Below, one piece after another: positions 12,000-20,949 of a DNA stretch of 64,000 bases. The stretch covers positions 3,422,395-3,486,394 of the forward strand of contig NZ_KQ236688.1 in assembly GCF_001183545.1 (NCBI RefSeq), read 5' to 3'. Origin of the DNA: Cellvibrio sp. pealriver (GTDB taxonomy: Bacteria; Pseudomonadota; Gammaproteobacteria; Pseudomonadales; Cellvibrionaceae). Below the pieces are notes generated by a model. The model was not told the origin of the DNA, did no database searches, and worked only from the letters and a program-made list of their open reading frames with translations. Each line of letters starts with the position of its first letter. Positions within the stretch are counted from its first letter, which is position 1. The position numbers and the translations under genes were made by a program.

Positions 12000-12468
12000 A
12001 ATGTCCTCGTGTCAGGTTATAAATTATTTTTTAATGCGCCAGGGTTGCGAAAAAATCGCGCCGGAAATCAGGATTGCAATACAGCAAAACAGGAACTGCT
12101 AAACAGCAAATGGATACATCAACATTATTATTATTCTGGTGTGGACAAGGTTTACGCCTTATGCCTGCAGTAGACTAGAGCGAGTAATTGTGACAAAACA
12201 ATAAATTGCATACGTATGCAGCATATGAATACGTATGTAAAAACGGGATGATCTAACACTAAAGACTTTTTATAGCTGATTTTTTTCTAGCAACCCTCGA
12301 ATTTTCTAACGCGCAAGGCGATAGAAATATGGAGGCTAATGTGAAAAGGCCTTGCAGCAATTTCGCCAGCCTCAAGCATGTGATGATGACTTGTGGTCAA
12401 GGTCTCAGTGTTTCATCGTCAAGCTTGTTAGTATTTTTCGCCTGTACTTTGCGAAGAGAGTATTGGCT
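12000..12468. promoter_or_regulatory. Divergent promoter region, amylase / CAP lipoprotein
   Basis: A 469-base gap between the two divergent start codons. The amylase side contains two ATACGTAT-cored palindromes (12207-12236). The rest is AT-rich upstream sequence and shows no open frame with a convincing ribosome site. An in-frame extension of the CAP lipoprotein back to 12352 exists but encodes no signal peptide and is not used. Confidence 0.5.
12207..12236. promoter_or_regulatory. Tandem palindromic operator, probably for a LacI-type maltose regulator
   Basis: TGCATACGTATGCA at 12207-12220 is a perfect 14-base palindrome. A second ATACGTAT core lies at 12229-12236, with centres 19 bases apart. 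Even-length palindromes with a central CG are typical of LacI-family operators, and sites of this kind control maltose/starch genes in other gammaproteobacteria. No regulator gene is in the window, so the assignment is inference. Confidence 0.6.
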
Positions 12469-13767
12469 ATGAAAAGCATCGTTAATGTGGATAAATGTAT
12501 TTCAGTTTTAATGCTGTTGACATTAGTTGCTTGTGGTGGAGGTGGTTCCGGTGGAGGAGCTTCCAATCCGCCAGCCGAAAATTCTTCAACGCCTGCGGCG
12601 AATAATTCTTCCAGTATTACTAGTAGTACGAATTCAATAACAACTTCTTCATCTGGCAATGCAGTAACGGCACCGCAAAATGTTGCTATCGTGCCGGGCA
12701 ATGGTTCAGTTACTTTGAGTTGGAATCCGGTTGTCGGTGCAACGGGGTATCGAATTTATTTTGCTTCTGAAGCCAACATTATTATCAATTCGATTGCCAG
12801 CTTTGATGATGGTACGCGTGTGGACAATGCAATGTCACCGCATGTGATTAACAATTTGCGCAATCAGGAAACGTATTATTTTGTAGTGACTGCGCTGAAT
12901 GGCAACAGTGAAAGTATTGCCAGTACAGAAGTGAGTGCAACACCGGGCTCGATTGATTTAACAAAACAACCCACTGCGCAAGAAGTGTTGGTAGTGGAAT
13001 TAGTCAATCGCGCCCGCGCCAACCCTGGTGCAGAGGCAGCACGTTTAGGTATTGGTTTAAATGATGGGATAACCGGAACACAAATTACCGATACGCCCAA
13101 GCAGCCCCTTGCGCACAATCTATTACTGATTCAATCAGCGCGCCTGCATTCGCAATGGATGCTGGATGAAGATATTTTTTCCCACACGGGCCAAAATAAT
13201 TCCACACCCCATGAGCGTATGCTGGCGGCAGGTTATACCTTCACCGGCAGTTGGACTAGCGGAGAAAATATTGCTTGGAGTGGTACCACGGGCAGCAGTA
13301 TTAACTTGACCAGTTATGCAGTGTCGCAACATGAAGGTTTATTTAAATCGCCTGGTCATCGCGTCAACATACTCAACGGTAATTTTCGTGAATTGGGTGT
13401 TGGTCAATTGCAAGGCTATTTTATGCAGGACGGCCGCAATTATTTATCGTCTATGCTCACGCAAAATTTTGCGCGCTCTGGCTCAAATTATTTTTTAACC
13501 GGTGTGATTTATGACGATAAAAATAACAATGAATTTTACGATGTCGGTGAAGGCCTGAGTGGAATCAGCATCACCATCAATGGCAAAACCTACCCTGCAT
13601 TTAATAGCGGTGCCTATTCAATTCCATTCCCTAACGGTACTTACGAATTGAGTATTACTGGCGATGCACTGGGCGCACCAGTTTTTTATGCAGTGCAAAT
13701 CAGCAACCAGAATCGAAAATTGGATGTGATCAAAAGCGGCAACAATGTGCGTGTGAATACGCCGTGA
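12469..13767 (+). CDS. Lipoprotein with fibronectin III and CAP (SCP/PR-1) domains
   Basis: The ATG at 12469 gives a lipoprotein signal peptide with lipobox LVAC (Cys22), followed by Gly- and Ser/Asn-rich linkers. Residues 67-148 form a fibronectin type III domain (VTLSWNPVVGATGYRIYF). Residues about 160-325 form a CAP domain with VELVNRARANPGAEA, HSQWMLDEDIFSH, SGENIAW and SPGHRVNIL. The C terminus has a calcium-loop-like YDDKNNNEFYDVGEGL followed by a small beta domain. It would be exposed on an outer membrane or the cell surface. Bacterial CAP proteins are widespread but their reactions are poorly known, so no substrate is proposed. It ends 4 bases from the convergent RES toxin gene. Confidence 0.85.
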   Translation: MKSIVNVDKCISVLMLLTLVACGGGGSGGGASNPPAENSSTPAANNSSSITSSTNSITTSSSGNAVTAPQNVAIVPGNGSVTLSWNPVVGATGYRIYFASEANIIINSIASFDDGTRVDNAMSPHVINNLRNQETYYFVVTALNGNSESIASTEVSATPGSIDLTKQPTAQEVLVVELVNRARANPGAEAARLGIGLNDGITGTQITDTPKQPLAHNLLLIQSARLHSQWMLDEDIFSHTGQNNSTPHERMLAAGYTFTGSWTSGENIAWSGTTGSSINLTSYAVSQHEGLFKSPGHRVNILNGNFRELGVGQLQGYFMQDGRNYLSSMLTQNFARSGSNYFLTGVIYDDKNNNEFYDVGEGLSGISITINGKTYPAFNSGAYSIPFPNGTYELSITGDALGAPVFYAVQISNQNRKLDVIKSGNNVRVNTP

Positions 13768-13771
13768 TCTT

Positions 13772-14530
13772 CTAAACGGCTGGCATCTGCAAGCGGTCAT
13801 TTACGCAAAAAGTATCCAATGCAAAACGGATAATCTCTTTTTGTCCCACTTGTTTGAAAGCTACCTCAGTTGCGCTTAGTTCACACAACCACTGTGTCAT
13901 TTCTGCCGGTTTTTTTTGTGCGAGTGCGGAGGGGATAAATAAACCGACACAGTGTTTTTGTTGTGGGTCGCGTGCCGATTGATATTCAAATGCCTGCACA
14001 CCCGCACTGCGCATATCGCTGCCGAGTTGTTGGGTCATTGAATAATGTTGCGGATGGGTAAGTTGCGTTTGGTATTGGGTAAATGGTTCAGTGTGTAAAC
14101 GAATTCCGCGCTCGGTTGCGTAATTCACGCTGAATAATGTGTGTGCAGAGGTGATGGTGTTTTTGATGGGAGAATTGCTGATTGAATACCAAAATACAAA
14201 TCGGTAATAGGCCGCTTCTGCCAAGGTCGTATTTGCATTGCAGCCCGCATAAAAAATACCAGGTTCATGCGCGCGCCCAAAACGTGAACCCCATTTGAGC
14301 GGTGGATAGCGAAACGGTGTTTTCAATAAATAATGATAGTGGTCGCAATGTGCTGGGTAGGGTGGTTTTACTGAGTCGAGTAATTCTTCCAACAACGCCT
14401 GTTCTTCGAGTGTATCGACATAACCCAGGGTAGCGATTTGCTCCTGGCTTTCAACTAACCGCCATGCAGTGCCGGATATGGGCTGAATGTACGTTGCTCC
14501 CTCGCAGGTTTCCCAAATCATCCGTCCCAC
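13772..14530 (-). CDS. RES-domain toxin of a type II toxin-antitoxin system
   Basis: RES toxins deplete NAD+. The conserved region contains RFGRAHEPGIFYAG, the LAEAAYYR segment and FEYQSARDP, which supply the Arg, Glu and Ser that name the family. The 252-residue product is a little longer than many RES proteins, with extra sequence at the N terminus (MIWETCEGATYIQPISGTAW). It lies 9 bases downstream of a matching Xre/ParS-type antitoxin on the same strand, the usual antitoxin-first order. No frameshift or missing catalytic residue was seen, so the toxin should be active. Confidence 0.88.
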   Translation of the reverse strand: MGRMIWETCEGATYIQPISGTAWRLVESQEQIATLGYVDTLEEQALLEELLDSVKPPYPAHCDHYHYLLKTPFRYPPLKWGSRFGRAHEPGIFYAGCNANTTLAEAAYYRFVFWYSISNSPIKNTITSAHTLFSVNYATERGIRLHTEPFTQYQTQLTHPQHYSMTQQLGSDMRSAGVQAFEYQSARDPQQKHCVGLFIPSALAQKKPAEMTQWLCELSATEVAFKQVGQKEIIRFALDTFCVNDRLQMPAV

Positions 14531-14539
14531 CCTTCGCGA

Positions 14540-14911
14540 TTAAATTTTGCCGCGCAGGGCATCAACAAATTGCAGCACCTGAATCAGCCCTTGAATGGAT
14601 TCGATCTGCCGCGCGGGCACGCCACCCGTCACCTCGTTGGGGCTGTGCATAAAATGTTTGATCCAGTCTTTATCGCCCCCGGTCAACGCAAAAAGCGCGC
14701 GGGCGATGCGGATCAACAGCAAAGCCAGTTCGCCCTGTTTGGATTTAGGGTCAAGTGCCGGGTTTTGTTTAAGGCGGCTCACAGCGGTGCGATGGATTCC
14801 CAATACAGCAGCCAACTCAGCTTGCTTCAAGCCGAGCTGGTCGGCGGCATTCAGTACCGCTTTGGCGAGTACCGATGCTGGATCCGGACTGGTTTGTGCA
14901 AGTGCTGACAT
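14540..14911 (-). CDS. Xre/MbcA/ParS-type antitoxin (partner of RES toxin)
   Basis: A 123-residue protein with an N-terminal helix-turn-helix (LGLKQAELAAVLGIHRTAVSRLKQ) and a C-terminal toxin-binding region (HFMHSPNEVTGGVPARQIES ending FVDALRGK), the DUF2384-type architecture that pairs with RES toxins. It should neutralise the toxin and repress its own operon. A perfect 14-base inverted repeat lies just upstream at 14935-14978, with -10-like sequence in the spacer. Confidence 0.9.
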   Translation of the reverse strand: MSALAQTSPDPASVLAKAVLNAADQLGLKQAELAAVLGIHRTAVSRLKQNPALDPKSKQGELALLLIRIARALFALTGGDKDWIKHFMHSPNEVTGGVPARQIESIQGLIQVLQFVDALRGKI

Positions 14912-14934
14912 GACGAACCCCTATCATCTAACAA

Positions 14935-14978
14935 TGTTCAATATGCACTTATAATAGGTTATATGTGCATATTGAACA
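14935..14978 (-). promoter_or_regulatory. Inverted-repeat operator/promoter of the RES-Xre operon
   Basis: Two perfect 14-base arms, 14935-14948 (TGTTCAATATGCAC) and 14965-14978, separated by a 16-base AT-rich spacer. On the minus strand the spacer reads ATATAACCTATTATAA, giving a TATTAT -10 about 40 bases before the antitoxin start. Overlap of operator and -10 fits autorepression. Confidence 0.75.
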
Positions 14979-15100
14979 AGTTTTGGGCGAATAGTAAAGA
15001 ATGAGTAAAGGTCTTGAGATGAATTGCTTCGTTGTAGGAAATCATTGAGGATAGGTCGCCGATTTGTCGCATAAACCACACAAAAGAAAGGATCAGCAAG

Positions 15101-16729
15101 GTGCAAAAACTCACTCACTTCCGCTACGACTGCATGGGGTTTAACAGCCAATTGCCCAAGGTAAAGATTTTGCCTGCCGTGTCCAGACTCACGGGTTTGC
15201 TATTGTTTTTGAGTTTATTGATGGGCTGTCAAACGGCGGAAATCAAAAAACCGTTTGCTCACAATCCTGTGATCTGGGCCGATGTACCTGACCCTGCTGT
15301 GATGCGCGTGGGCGATACTTATTATATGAGTAGCACCACCATGCATATGAATCCCGGTTTGCCGATTATGAAATCAAAGGATTTGGTCAATTGGGAAATG
15401 GTGCGTTATGCCTATCCAACGTTATCAAGCGATGAAAAATCCAGTTTGAATAATGGCAAAGAAGCTTACGGTGAAGGTACCTGGGCGAGTAGTTTGCGTT
15501 ATCACAATGGACGTTATTACGTCAGTAGTTTTTCCAACACCACCAAAAAAACCTATATTTTTTCAACCGACAATATTGAGACAGGCGATTGGCAACGCGT
15601 TGAAATCGATGCTTTGTTTCATGATTCATCATTATTTTTTGATGATGGCCGTGTATTTATGATTTACGGCAATGACGATATTTTTATCGTCGAGTTGACC
15701 GCTGATGCGACCGCAATTAAAAAAGACGGCGTTAATCGTGTATTAATTCCAAAAGCGTCACGTGTTGCCGGTGATAAATTCTGGGTTCCTTCCGAAGGTT
15801 CGCAGATGTTAAAAGTAAACGGAAAATATTACCTCAATTTAATTTCCTGGCCCGCGAATAAAATGCGCACGCAATTAATTTATCGCTCCGATACTTTACT
15901 GGGAAGTTATGAAGGTAAAGTCGCATTAACGGATAAAGGCATTGCCCAAGGTGGATTAATTGATACGCCCGATGGCAAATGGTATGCGTTTTTATTTCGC
16001 GATCGTGGTGCTGTAGGGCGTATTCCTTATTTGGTGCCCGTGCACTGGCAAGACGGTTGGCCGGTTTATGGTGTGAACGGCAAGGTGCCCGATGAGTTAC
16101 CTATTCAAGTTACTCACCAAGGATTCAATAATATTATTGAATCAGATGAATTTGATTATGCTGCCAACCAACCACTTAAAATGGCGTGGCAATGGAATCA
16201 CAACCCGGTTGCCGAAGGCTGGTCGCTGACTGATCGCAAAGGCTTTTTGCGGTTAACCAATTTACGTTTGGATAAAAGTTTTGTTGAAACACAAAATACC
16301 TTGACCCAACGTACCTTTGGCCCGGTTTCAACTGCATACACCTTAATTGATGTCAGCAAAATGAAAGCAGGCGATTACGCTGGCATTGGTGCTTTGCAAT
16401 CAATTTATGGATTTGTCGGCGTTGAAAAAACCAAAGACGGTTTATTTATTGTGATGGCGAGCGGTGAAAAAGATCAGTGGGAGGTGATCGAACGCGTGCC
16501 GCTCACGGAATCAAAAATTCATTTAAAAACTTATATGGATTTCCGCGATCTGAAAGACACAGCAACCTTCGCTTACAGTCTTGATGGCATAGATTGGAAA
16601 CCCATCGGCAACACCCTGCAGATGAAATATTCACTGGATCATTTCATGGGTTATAGATTCGCCCTGTTTAACTTCGCCACGGAGCAAACCGGCGGCAGTG
16701 TGGATTTTGATTTTATGCGATTGGAATAA
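15101..16729 (+). CDS. Family 43 glycoside hydrolase lipoprotein (beta-xylosidase/arabinosidase-like)
   Basis: Probably removes xylose or arabinose from plant hemicellulose side chains. The GTG at 15101 has an AAGGA site 8 bases upstream. The N terminus ends in a lipobox (LLMGC, Cys43). The five-bladed propeller starts at NPVIWADVPDPAVMRVGDTYYM, where the aspartate in DPAV is the expected general base, and continues with the characteristic YGEGTWASSLRYHNGRYYV and HDSSLFFDDGRVFMIYG strands. The last 180 or so residues (NPVAEGWSLTDRKGFLRL onward) form the beta-sandwich common in this family. The exact substrate cannot be told from sequence. The gene stands alone and is convergent with the Lrp-type gene. 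Confidence 0.88.
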   Translation: MQKLTHFRYDCMGFNSQLPKVKILPAVSRLTGLLLFLSLLMGCQTAEIKKPFAHNPVIWADVPDPAVMRVGDTYYMSSTTMHMNPGLPIMKSKDLVNWEMVRYAYPTLSSDEKSSLNNGKEAYGEGTWASSLRYHNGRYYVSSFSNTTKKTYIFSTDNIETGDWQRVEIDALFHDSSLFFDDGRVFMIYGNDDIFIVELTADATAIKKDGVNRVLIPKASRVAGDKFWVPSEGSQMLKVNGKYYLNLISWPANKMRTQLIYRSDTLLGSYEGKVALTDKGIAQGGLIDTPDGKWYAFLFRDRGAVGRIPYLVPVHWQDGWPVYGVNGKVPDELPIQVTHQGFNNIIESDEFDYAANQPLKMAWQWNHNPVAEGWSLTDRKGFLRLTNLRLDKSFVETQNTLTQRTFGPVSTAYTLIDVSKMKAGDYAGIGALQSIYGFVGVEKTKDGLFIVMASGEKDQWEVIERVPLTESKIHLKTYMDFRDLKDTATFAYSLDGIDWKPIGNTLQMKYSLDHFMGYRFALFNFATEQTGGSVDFDFMRLE

Positions 16730-16785
16730 TTACCGTTTTATAAATGGGTAAGGATGCTTTTCAAACAGATCAAAACCGCAAGTGT

Positions 16786-17262
16786 TCATCCCACCGGCAG
16801 CGCCGTTTTATCCACTGGCGACTTCAACACAAACGACGAATGCACACCGCTCACCCCTTCGATGCGGGTGAGTTTTTGTAATAAAAATTGTTGGTAGGCA
16901 TCCATATCTTTTACGATAACTTTCAACAGGTAATCGGCAGATTGGCCGGTGATCAAATGGCATTCCAACACTTCAGGGTAAGCTTCCACGGTTTTTTCAA
17001 ACGCATCGAAACGATCCGGAGTGTGTTTATCCATGCTGATCTGGATAAACGACACCAGCGTCAGCCCCAGTTTGCGCGCATTGAGCAGCGCGACATAGCC
17101 GTCAATCAGGCCGGATTCTTCCAGCGCACGCACCCGGCGCAAGCAAGGTGAAGGAGAAAGGCTGATACTGTCAGCCAGTTCCTGATTGGAAATGCGCCCG
17201 TCTTTCTGGAGTGCTTCCAATATCAAACGGTCGTATTTATCCAGTTCCAAGCGTGATTCCAT
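16786..17262 (-). CDS. Lrp/AsnC-family transcriptional regulator
   Basis: A 158-residue protein with the Lrp helix-turn-helix at residues 5-55 (LDKYDRLILEALQKDGRISNQELADSISLSPSPCLRRVRALEESG) and a C-terminal RAM ligand-sensing domain (VLECHLITGQSADYLLKVIVKDMDAYQQFL). Such proteins sense amino acids and form octamers. It is divergent from leuA across a 376-base region, so control of leucine synthesis is a reasonable guess but is not shown by the sequence. Confidence 0.92.
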   Translation of the reverse strand: MESRLELDKYDRLILEALQKDGRISNQELADSISLSPSPCLRRVRALEESGLIDGYVALLNARKLGLTLVSFIQISMDKHTPDRFDAFEKTVEAYPEVLECHLITGQSADYLLKVIVKDMDAYQQFLLQKLTRIEGVSGVHSSFVLKSPVDKTALPVG

Positions 17263-17638
17263 AGCGGTAAATCTCTAATGTAAGAGTTTAAATTTCAATA
17301 AATATATAATTTAAGCAATTTTATTGCTAATAAGTTGATATTAACACAATCTTCGCAATCATCTGCCAGTCTCGCCACACTATACTAAAACCATGCTGAT
17401 AAAAGCCCAGGCGCTATCCGCGCGGGTTTGGGGTTTCCACCGATGTGACTGCATCACCAGAAACCGGCACCTGTCACCACCAGGTTCCTGACCAGATCCG
17501 TTTACATCAGCCAAGACCGCAAGACCACTACTACAGCAGTACACAAGAACTATACAGCTCGGAGCCTGGAACACTTGTACAGCAAGGTTCCAAGCGCTCC
17601 TTATAAACCGGACACTTAGGCAATATTCGGAGTCGATC
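17263..17638. promoter_or_regulatory. Divergent promoter region and structured leuA leader
   Basis: A 376-base gene-free gap between the Lrp-type gene and leuA. The left part is AT-rich and may hold the promoters; a TATACT at 17381-17386 is a possible -10 for leuA without a convincing -35. The right part can fold into competing RNA stems (17469-17600). No leucine-rich leader peptide was found. Confidence 0.5.
17469..17600 (+). ncRNA. Candidate attenuator-like leader upstream of leuA
   Basis: ACCTG (17469-17473) can pair with CAGGT (17481-17485). CAGGTTCC (17481-17488) can instead pair with GGAGCCTG (17561-17568). The latter is also the 5' side of a long hairpin, 17561-17600: GGAGC/GCTCC, TGGAAC/GTTCCA and CTTG/CAAG stacked around the loop TACAG. 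Mutually exclusive pairings of this kind are typical of attenuators. There is no T-run after the hairpin, so a classical terminator is not formed, and the mechanism is open. Confidence 0.4.
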
Positions 17639-19306
17639 ATGCTTGCCAATCCATCTACCAAGTACCAGCGTTTTGTCGGTGTCTCCTTGCCCGACCGCCA
17701 ATGGCCGAACAATCACATTGAGAAACCGCCCATTTGGATGAGCACTGACCTGCGTGATGGCAACCAAGCGCTGATCGATCCTATGTCCGTTGCCACCAAG
17801 TTGCGCATGTTCAAAGAATTGGTGGCGATTGGTTTTAAAGAAATTGAAATCGGTTTTCCGTCTGCGAGTGAAATTGATTACAACTTTACTCGCCAGTTGA
17901 TCGAGGAAAATTTAATTCCCGATGACGTCACTATTGAAGTGTTGGTGCAAGCGCGTTACGACTTGATTGAAAAAACCGTGCAGAGTTTGCGCGGTGCCAA
18001 GCGTGCGATTTTGCATATGTACAACCCTCTCGCACCCGCGTTCCGCAAAATTGTGTACAACACTGACGAAGCCGGTGTAAAAAATATTGCGATTCAAGGC
18101 ACCAAGTGGTGTAAAGAATTAACCGCGCAAGCTCCAGAAGTGGATTGGACTTTCCAATACTCACCGGAAGTTTTTTCATCTACTGAAATCGAATTGGTGA
18201 AAGACGTGTGCGATGCGGTGGTGGAGATTTGGAATCCATCGCCGCAGAAAAAATTGATTTTGAATTTGCCAGCAACGGTAGAGATGAACACACCCAATAC
18301 CTATGCAGATCAAATTGAGTGGATTCATCGCAATATCAATCGCCGCGATTCCATTATCATCAGCGTGCACCCGCACAATGACCGCGGCACTGCAGTAGCC
18401 GCGGCTGAATTAGCGGTAATGGCCGGTGCAGATCGTGTGGAAGGTTGTTTGTTTGGCAATGGCGAGCGCACCGGTAATGTGTGTTTGGTGACCTTGGCGA
18501 TGAATTTGTATTCGCAAGGTGTAAGTCCCGGTTTGGATTTTTCCGACATCGACCGCGTGCGCAAATTGCATGAAGAGTGCACGCAATTGCCGGTACATCC
18601 ACGTCACCCTTATGCGGGCGAATTGGTATTTACCGCGTTTTCCGGTTCACATCAGGACGCAATCAAAAAAGGTTTTGCAGTGCAGAAAAAAGATGCGCTG
18701 TGGGAAGTGCCTTATTTGCCAATCGATCCAGCCGATTTAAATCGCAGTTACGATGCTGTCGTGCGGGTAAACGCACAGTCCGGTAAAGGCGGTGTGAGTT
18801 TCCTGTTGCAACAAGAAGTGGGTTTGCAATTGCCACGTCGCTTGCAAATTGAATTCAGCGGTGTGGTACAAAAAGTCAGTGACAGCACCGGCAAGGAAGT
18901 GAAGGCCAGTGAAATCGCCAAAATATTTAACGATGAATATTTTGCAGTGACAACGCCGATTACTTACCAGTCGAGCAAATTCACTGAACAGGATGATACG
19001 CATCAGGTTGATATCACTATCCACGCACAACATCAGGATAAAACCGTGCAAATCAGCGGCAGCGGCAACGGCCCCATCGATGCCGCCGCTCACGCGATCA
19101 GCCAGTTTATCGATGGTGAAGTGAGTGTGATTGATTACCACGAACACTCCGTTGGCGAAGGCTCCGATGTCGCTGCAGTGACCTATGTGGAAATCAAAGT
19201 GAAAAACGGCAAACCCGTTTACGGTGTAGGGCAGGATCGCAACATCATCACTTCAGCAGTGAAGGCACTGATTAACGGCGTGAACCGCAGCGGTGTGGTG
19301 AGTTAA
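17639..19306 (+). CDS. leuA: 2-isopropylmalate synthase (long form)
   Basis: First committed enzyme of leucine synthesis: condenses acetyl-CoA with 2-oxoisovalerate. The 555-residue product is the long LeuA type found in pseudomonads. It shows the catalytic start [15 protein letters not shown], the metal-binding [20 protein letters not shown], and [19 protein letters not shown]. The C-terminal LeuA allosteric dimer domain ([27 protein letters not shown]) is present, so feedback inhibition by leucine is expected. A CGGAG ribosome site precedes the ATG. A very strong terminator follows at 19324, so it is a single-gene transcript. Confidence 0.96.
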   Translation: MLANPSTKYQRFVGVSLPDRQWPNNHIEKPPIWMSTDLRDGNQALIDPMSVATKLRMFKELVAIGFKEIEIGFPSASEIDYNFTRQLIEENLIPDDVTIEVLVQARYDLIEKTVQSLRGAKRAILHMYNPLAPAFRKIVYNTDEAGVKNIAIQGTKWCKELTAQAPEVDWTFQYSPEVFSSTEIELVKDVCDAVVEIWNPSPQKKLILNLPATVEMNTPNTYADQIEWIHRNINRRDSIIISVHPHNDRGTAVAAAELAVMAGADRVEGCLFGNGERTGNVCLVTLAMNLYSQGVSPGLDFSDIDRVRKLHEECTQLPVHPRHPYAGELVFTAFSGSHQDAIKKGFAVQKKDALWEVPYLPIDPADLNRSYDAVVRVNAQSGKGGVSFLLQQEVGLQLPRRLQIEFSGVVQKVSDSTGKEVKASEIAKIFNDEYFAVTTPITYQSSKFTEQDDTHQVDITIHAQHQDKTVQISGSGNGPIDAAAHAISQFIDGEVSVIDYHEHSVGEGSDVAAVTYVEIKVKNGKPVYGVGQDRNIITSAVKALINGVNRSGVVS

Positions 19307-19323
19307 TAAGTTATTGTCTCGAT

Positions 19324-19360
19324 AAAAGCGCAGCCAGTGAAAACTGGCTGCGCTTTTTTT
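19324..19360 (+). terminator. Rho-independent terminator after leuA
   Basis: Fifteen-pair stem (AAAAGCGCAGCCAGT and its complement, 19324-19338 with 19343-19357), GAAA tetraloop, seven T at the 3' side. Confidence 0.96.
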
Positions 19361-19479
19361 ATGCCGGTTCCATAGACAATCAGTGATTGCTAGGTTTGGA
19401 TTGTTGGTTGGCTGATATGTATAAAAAACGAGTTTTTCTTGGTTCGCTGGGAGAAAAGCAAGTCTTATGGATTATTAAC

Positions 19480-19588
19480 CGGCCAATAATTCGGCCAAAT
19501 AGACAAATAAAATTTACAAAATATGTAAAAAGTGATTTAAACTCAATAGGTTACTAGCACTATAAAGCGGCCAACAAAGCGGCCAAAT
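19480..19588 (+). repeat. Two copies of a double CGGCCAA motif upstream of fic
   Basis: CGGCCAA-(5 bases)-TCGGCCAAAT at 19480-19500 and CGGCCAA-(4 bases)-GCGGCCAAAT at 19568-19588 differ at only a few positions in the spacer. In each, two CGGCCAA half-sites repeat directly at 12-13 base spacing. The second copy ends 33 bases before the fic start codon. Direct repeats with this spacing look like tandem protein-binding sites. Confidence 0.55.
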
Positions 19589-19621
19589 TGTTTCCTTTAT
19601 CGGGTTCTTTCGGGTGTAGCT

Positions 19622-20824
19622 ATGGCCACTTCTATACTGGATATTGCGCCTTTTATCCCCAGCGATAAATCATTGGGGCAGTCATTATTACCTGATAAAG
19701 CTATATCCCTCATTAGCCAATCCGCGAAGCTCACTGGCCAGATTGCGCCATTAACACTGGCTCGCCTTGAACAGCATATGGCGGCTATTAATTCTTACTA
19801 TTCCAATCTGATCGAGGGTAATGCAACTCGCCCCCATGAAATTCGTGCGGCACAACGCGGCAACTACAGTGGCGATCCTGCCAAACGCGACTTGCAGCAG
19901 GAATCTCTTGCACACATGCAAGTGCAAGAGTGGTTAGTGGCGCAACAACCGGATTTGGATAGGTTATTTACGCCCGATTTTATTTGCCGTTTACATCGCG
20001 AATTTTATCAGCGCGTACCTGAAAGTTTGTGGGTTATTAAAGACGAACAAGGCGAGACGGTAGATAAAGTTATTCCCGGTGAATGGCGTGCTCGCTCGGT
20101 AATTGTTGGACAACATATTCCACCCAAAGCGGAAGACCTTGCGCTGCTAATGGCAAAGTTTTGCGAAACCTATAACCCTAAAAAATTCAGTGGCGACCGA
20201 AAAATTATTGCGCTTATGGCGGCGCACCATCGTTTTGCATGGATTCACCCCTTTATTGATGGCAACGGCAGAGTGGGGCGTTTATTAACAGATGCCGCAC
20301 TGAAAGCAGTAGGGCTGGAAAGTTATGGTGCATGGTGTCTCAGCCGAGGATTGGCACGCTCAGCTACGCAATATAAAAATTTGTTAGCAAATGCAGATGC
20401 ACCCCGTCAGGGCGACCATGATGGTCGCGGCCATTTTACTGAGAAAGGATTAATCAATTTTTGCGATTACATGTTGGATAACGCAATAGATCAAGTCACT
20501 TACATCAGTGATTTACTTGAATTGGCCAAAATGCGTCAGCGTATAGAAAGCTATGTAGCGGCGCGCAATGATGATCGAGTTGATGGCATTAGTGGGCAAT
20601 TAAAATCGACGGCGAGTTTAATTTTATTTACTGCGTTTCAGCAGGGCGAAATTCAACGCGCTCAAGCATTGGAATTATGTGCGATGCCTGAGCGCAGCGC
20701 ACGGCGGCTATTAAGTCAGTTAAAAAGTGAGGGACTATTGAGTGAAACCAGTAGTAAATCTCCATTGCGTTGGGAAATTCCAGAGCACGCCGAACCTTGG
20801 TACTTTCCAAATCTCAATCCGTAA
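19622..20824 (+). CDS. Fic-domain protein (probable protein AMPylase)
   Basis: Fic enzymes usually transfer AMP from ATP to a hydroxyl side chain of a target protein. The canonical active-site motif HPFIDGNGRVGR is at residues 209-220. An N-terminal autoinhibitory motif of the S-x-x-x-E-G-N type is at residues 61-67, placing it among Fic proteins that carry their own inhibitory helix at the N terminus. The C-terminal 90 residues (LKSTASLILFTAFQQGEIQRAQALELCAMPERSARRLLSQLKSEGLL) resemble a winged helix, as in other Fic proteins of about 400 residues. It is not next to a separate antitoxin gene, consistent with built-in inhibition. The target is unknown. Confidence 0.9.
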   Translation: MATSILDIAPFIPSDKSLGQSLLPDKAISLISQSAKLTGQIAPLTLARLEQHMAAINSYYSNLIEGNATRPHEIRAAQRGNYSGDPAKRDLQQESLAHMQVQEWLVAQQPDLDRLFTPDFICRLHREFYQRVPESLWVIKDEQGETVDKVIPGEWRARSVIVGQHIPPKAEDLALLMAKFCETYNPKKFSGDRKIIALMAAHHRFAWIHPFIDGNGRVGRLLTDAALKAVGLESYGAWCLSRGLARSATQYKNLLANADAPRQGDHDGRGHFTEKGLINFCDYMLDNAIDQVTYISDLLELAKMRQRIESYVAARNDDRVDGISGQLKSTASLILFTAFQQGEIQRAQALELCAMPERSARRLLSQLKSEGLLSETSSKSPLRWEIPEHAEPWYFPNLNP

Positions 20825-20949
20825 CCATTAAATTGTTTAAACAACGCGCTAGACGTTTAATTCATTTAATCCCGAGTATAGATACCATTATCAATTCTGA
20901 TTTTACTGTCATCTGTTGAATCCAATCTGCATTCCCGCACGTCTTATTA

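Larger units (their letters stand above)
19307..19621. promoter_or_regulatory. leuA-fic intergenic region
   Basis: A 315-base gap. It holds the leuA terminator (19324-19360) and then an AT-rich stretch containing four CGGCCAA(A) motifs in two closely similar 21-base pairs (19480-19500 and 19568-19588). I see no gene in it. Confidence 0.6.

Noticed and set aside
17393..17491. Possible leader peptide (32 codons, MLIKAQALSARVW...) upstream of leuA
   Set aside because: Only three scattered leucines, no ribosome site, and it starts almost at the putative transcription start.
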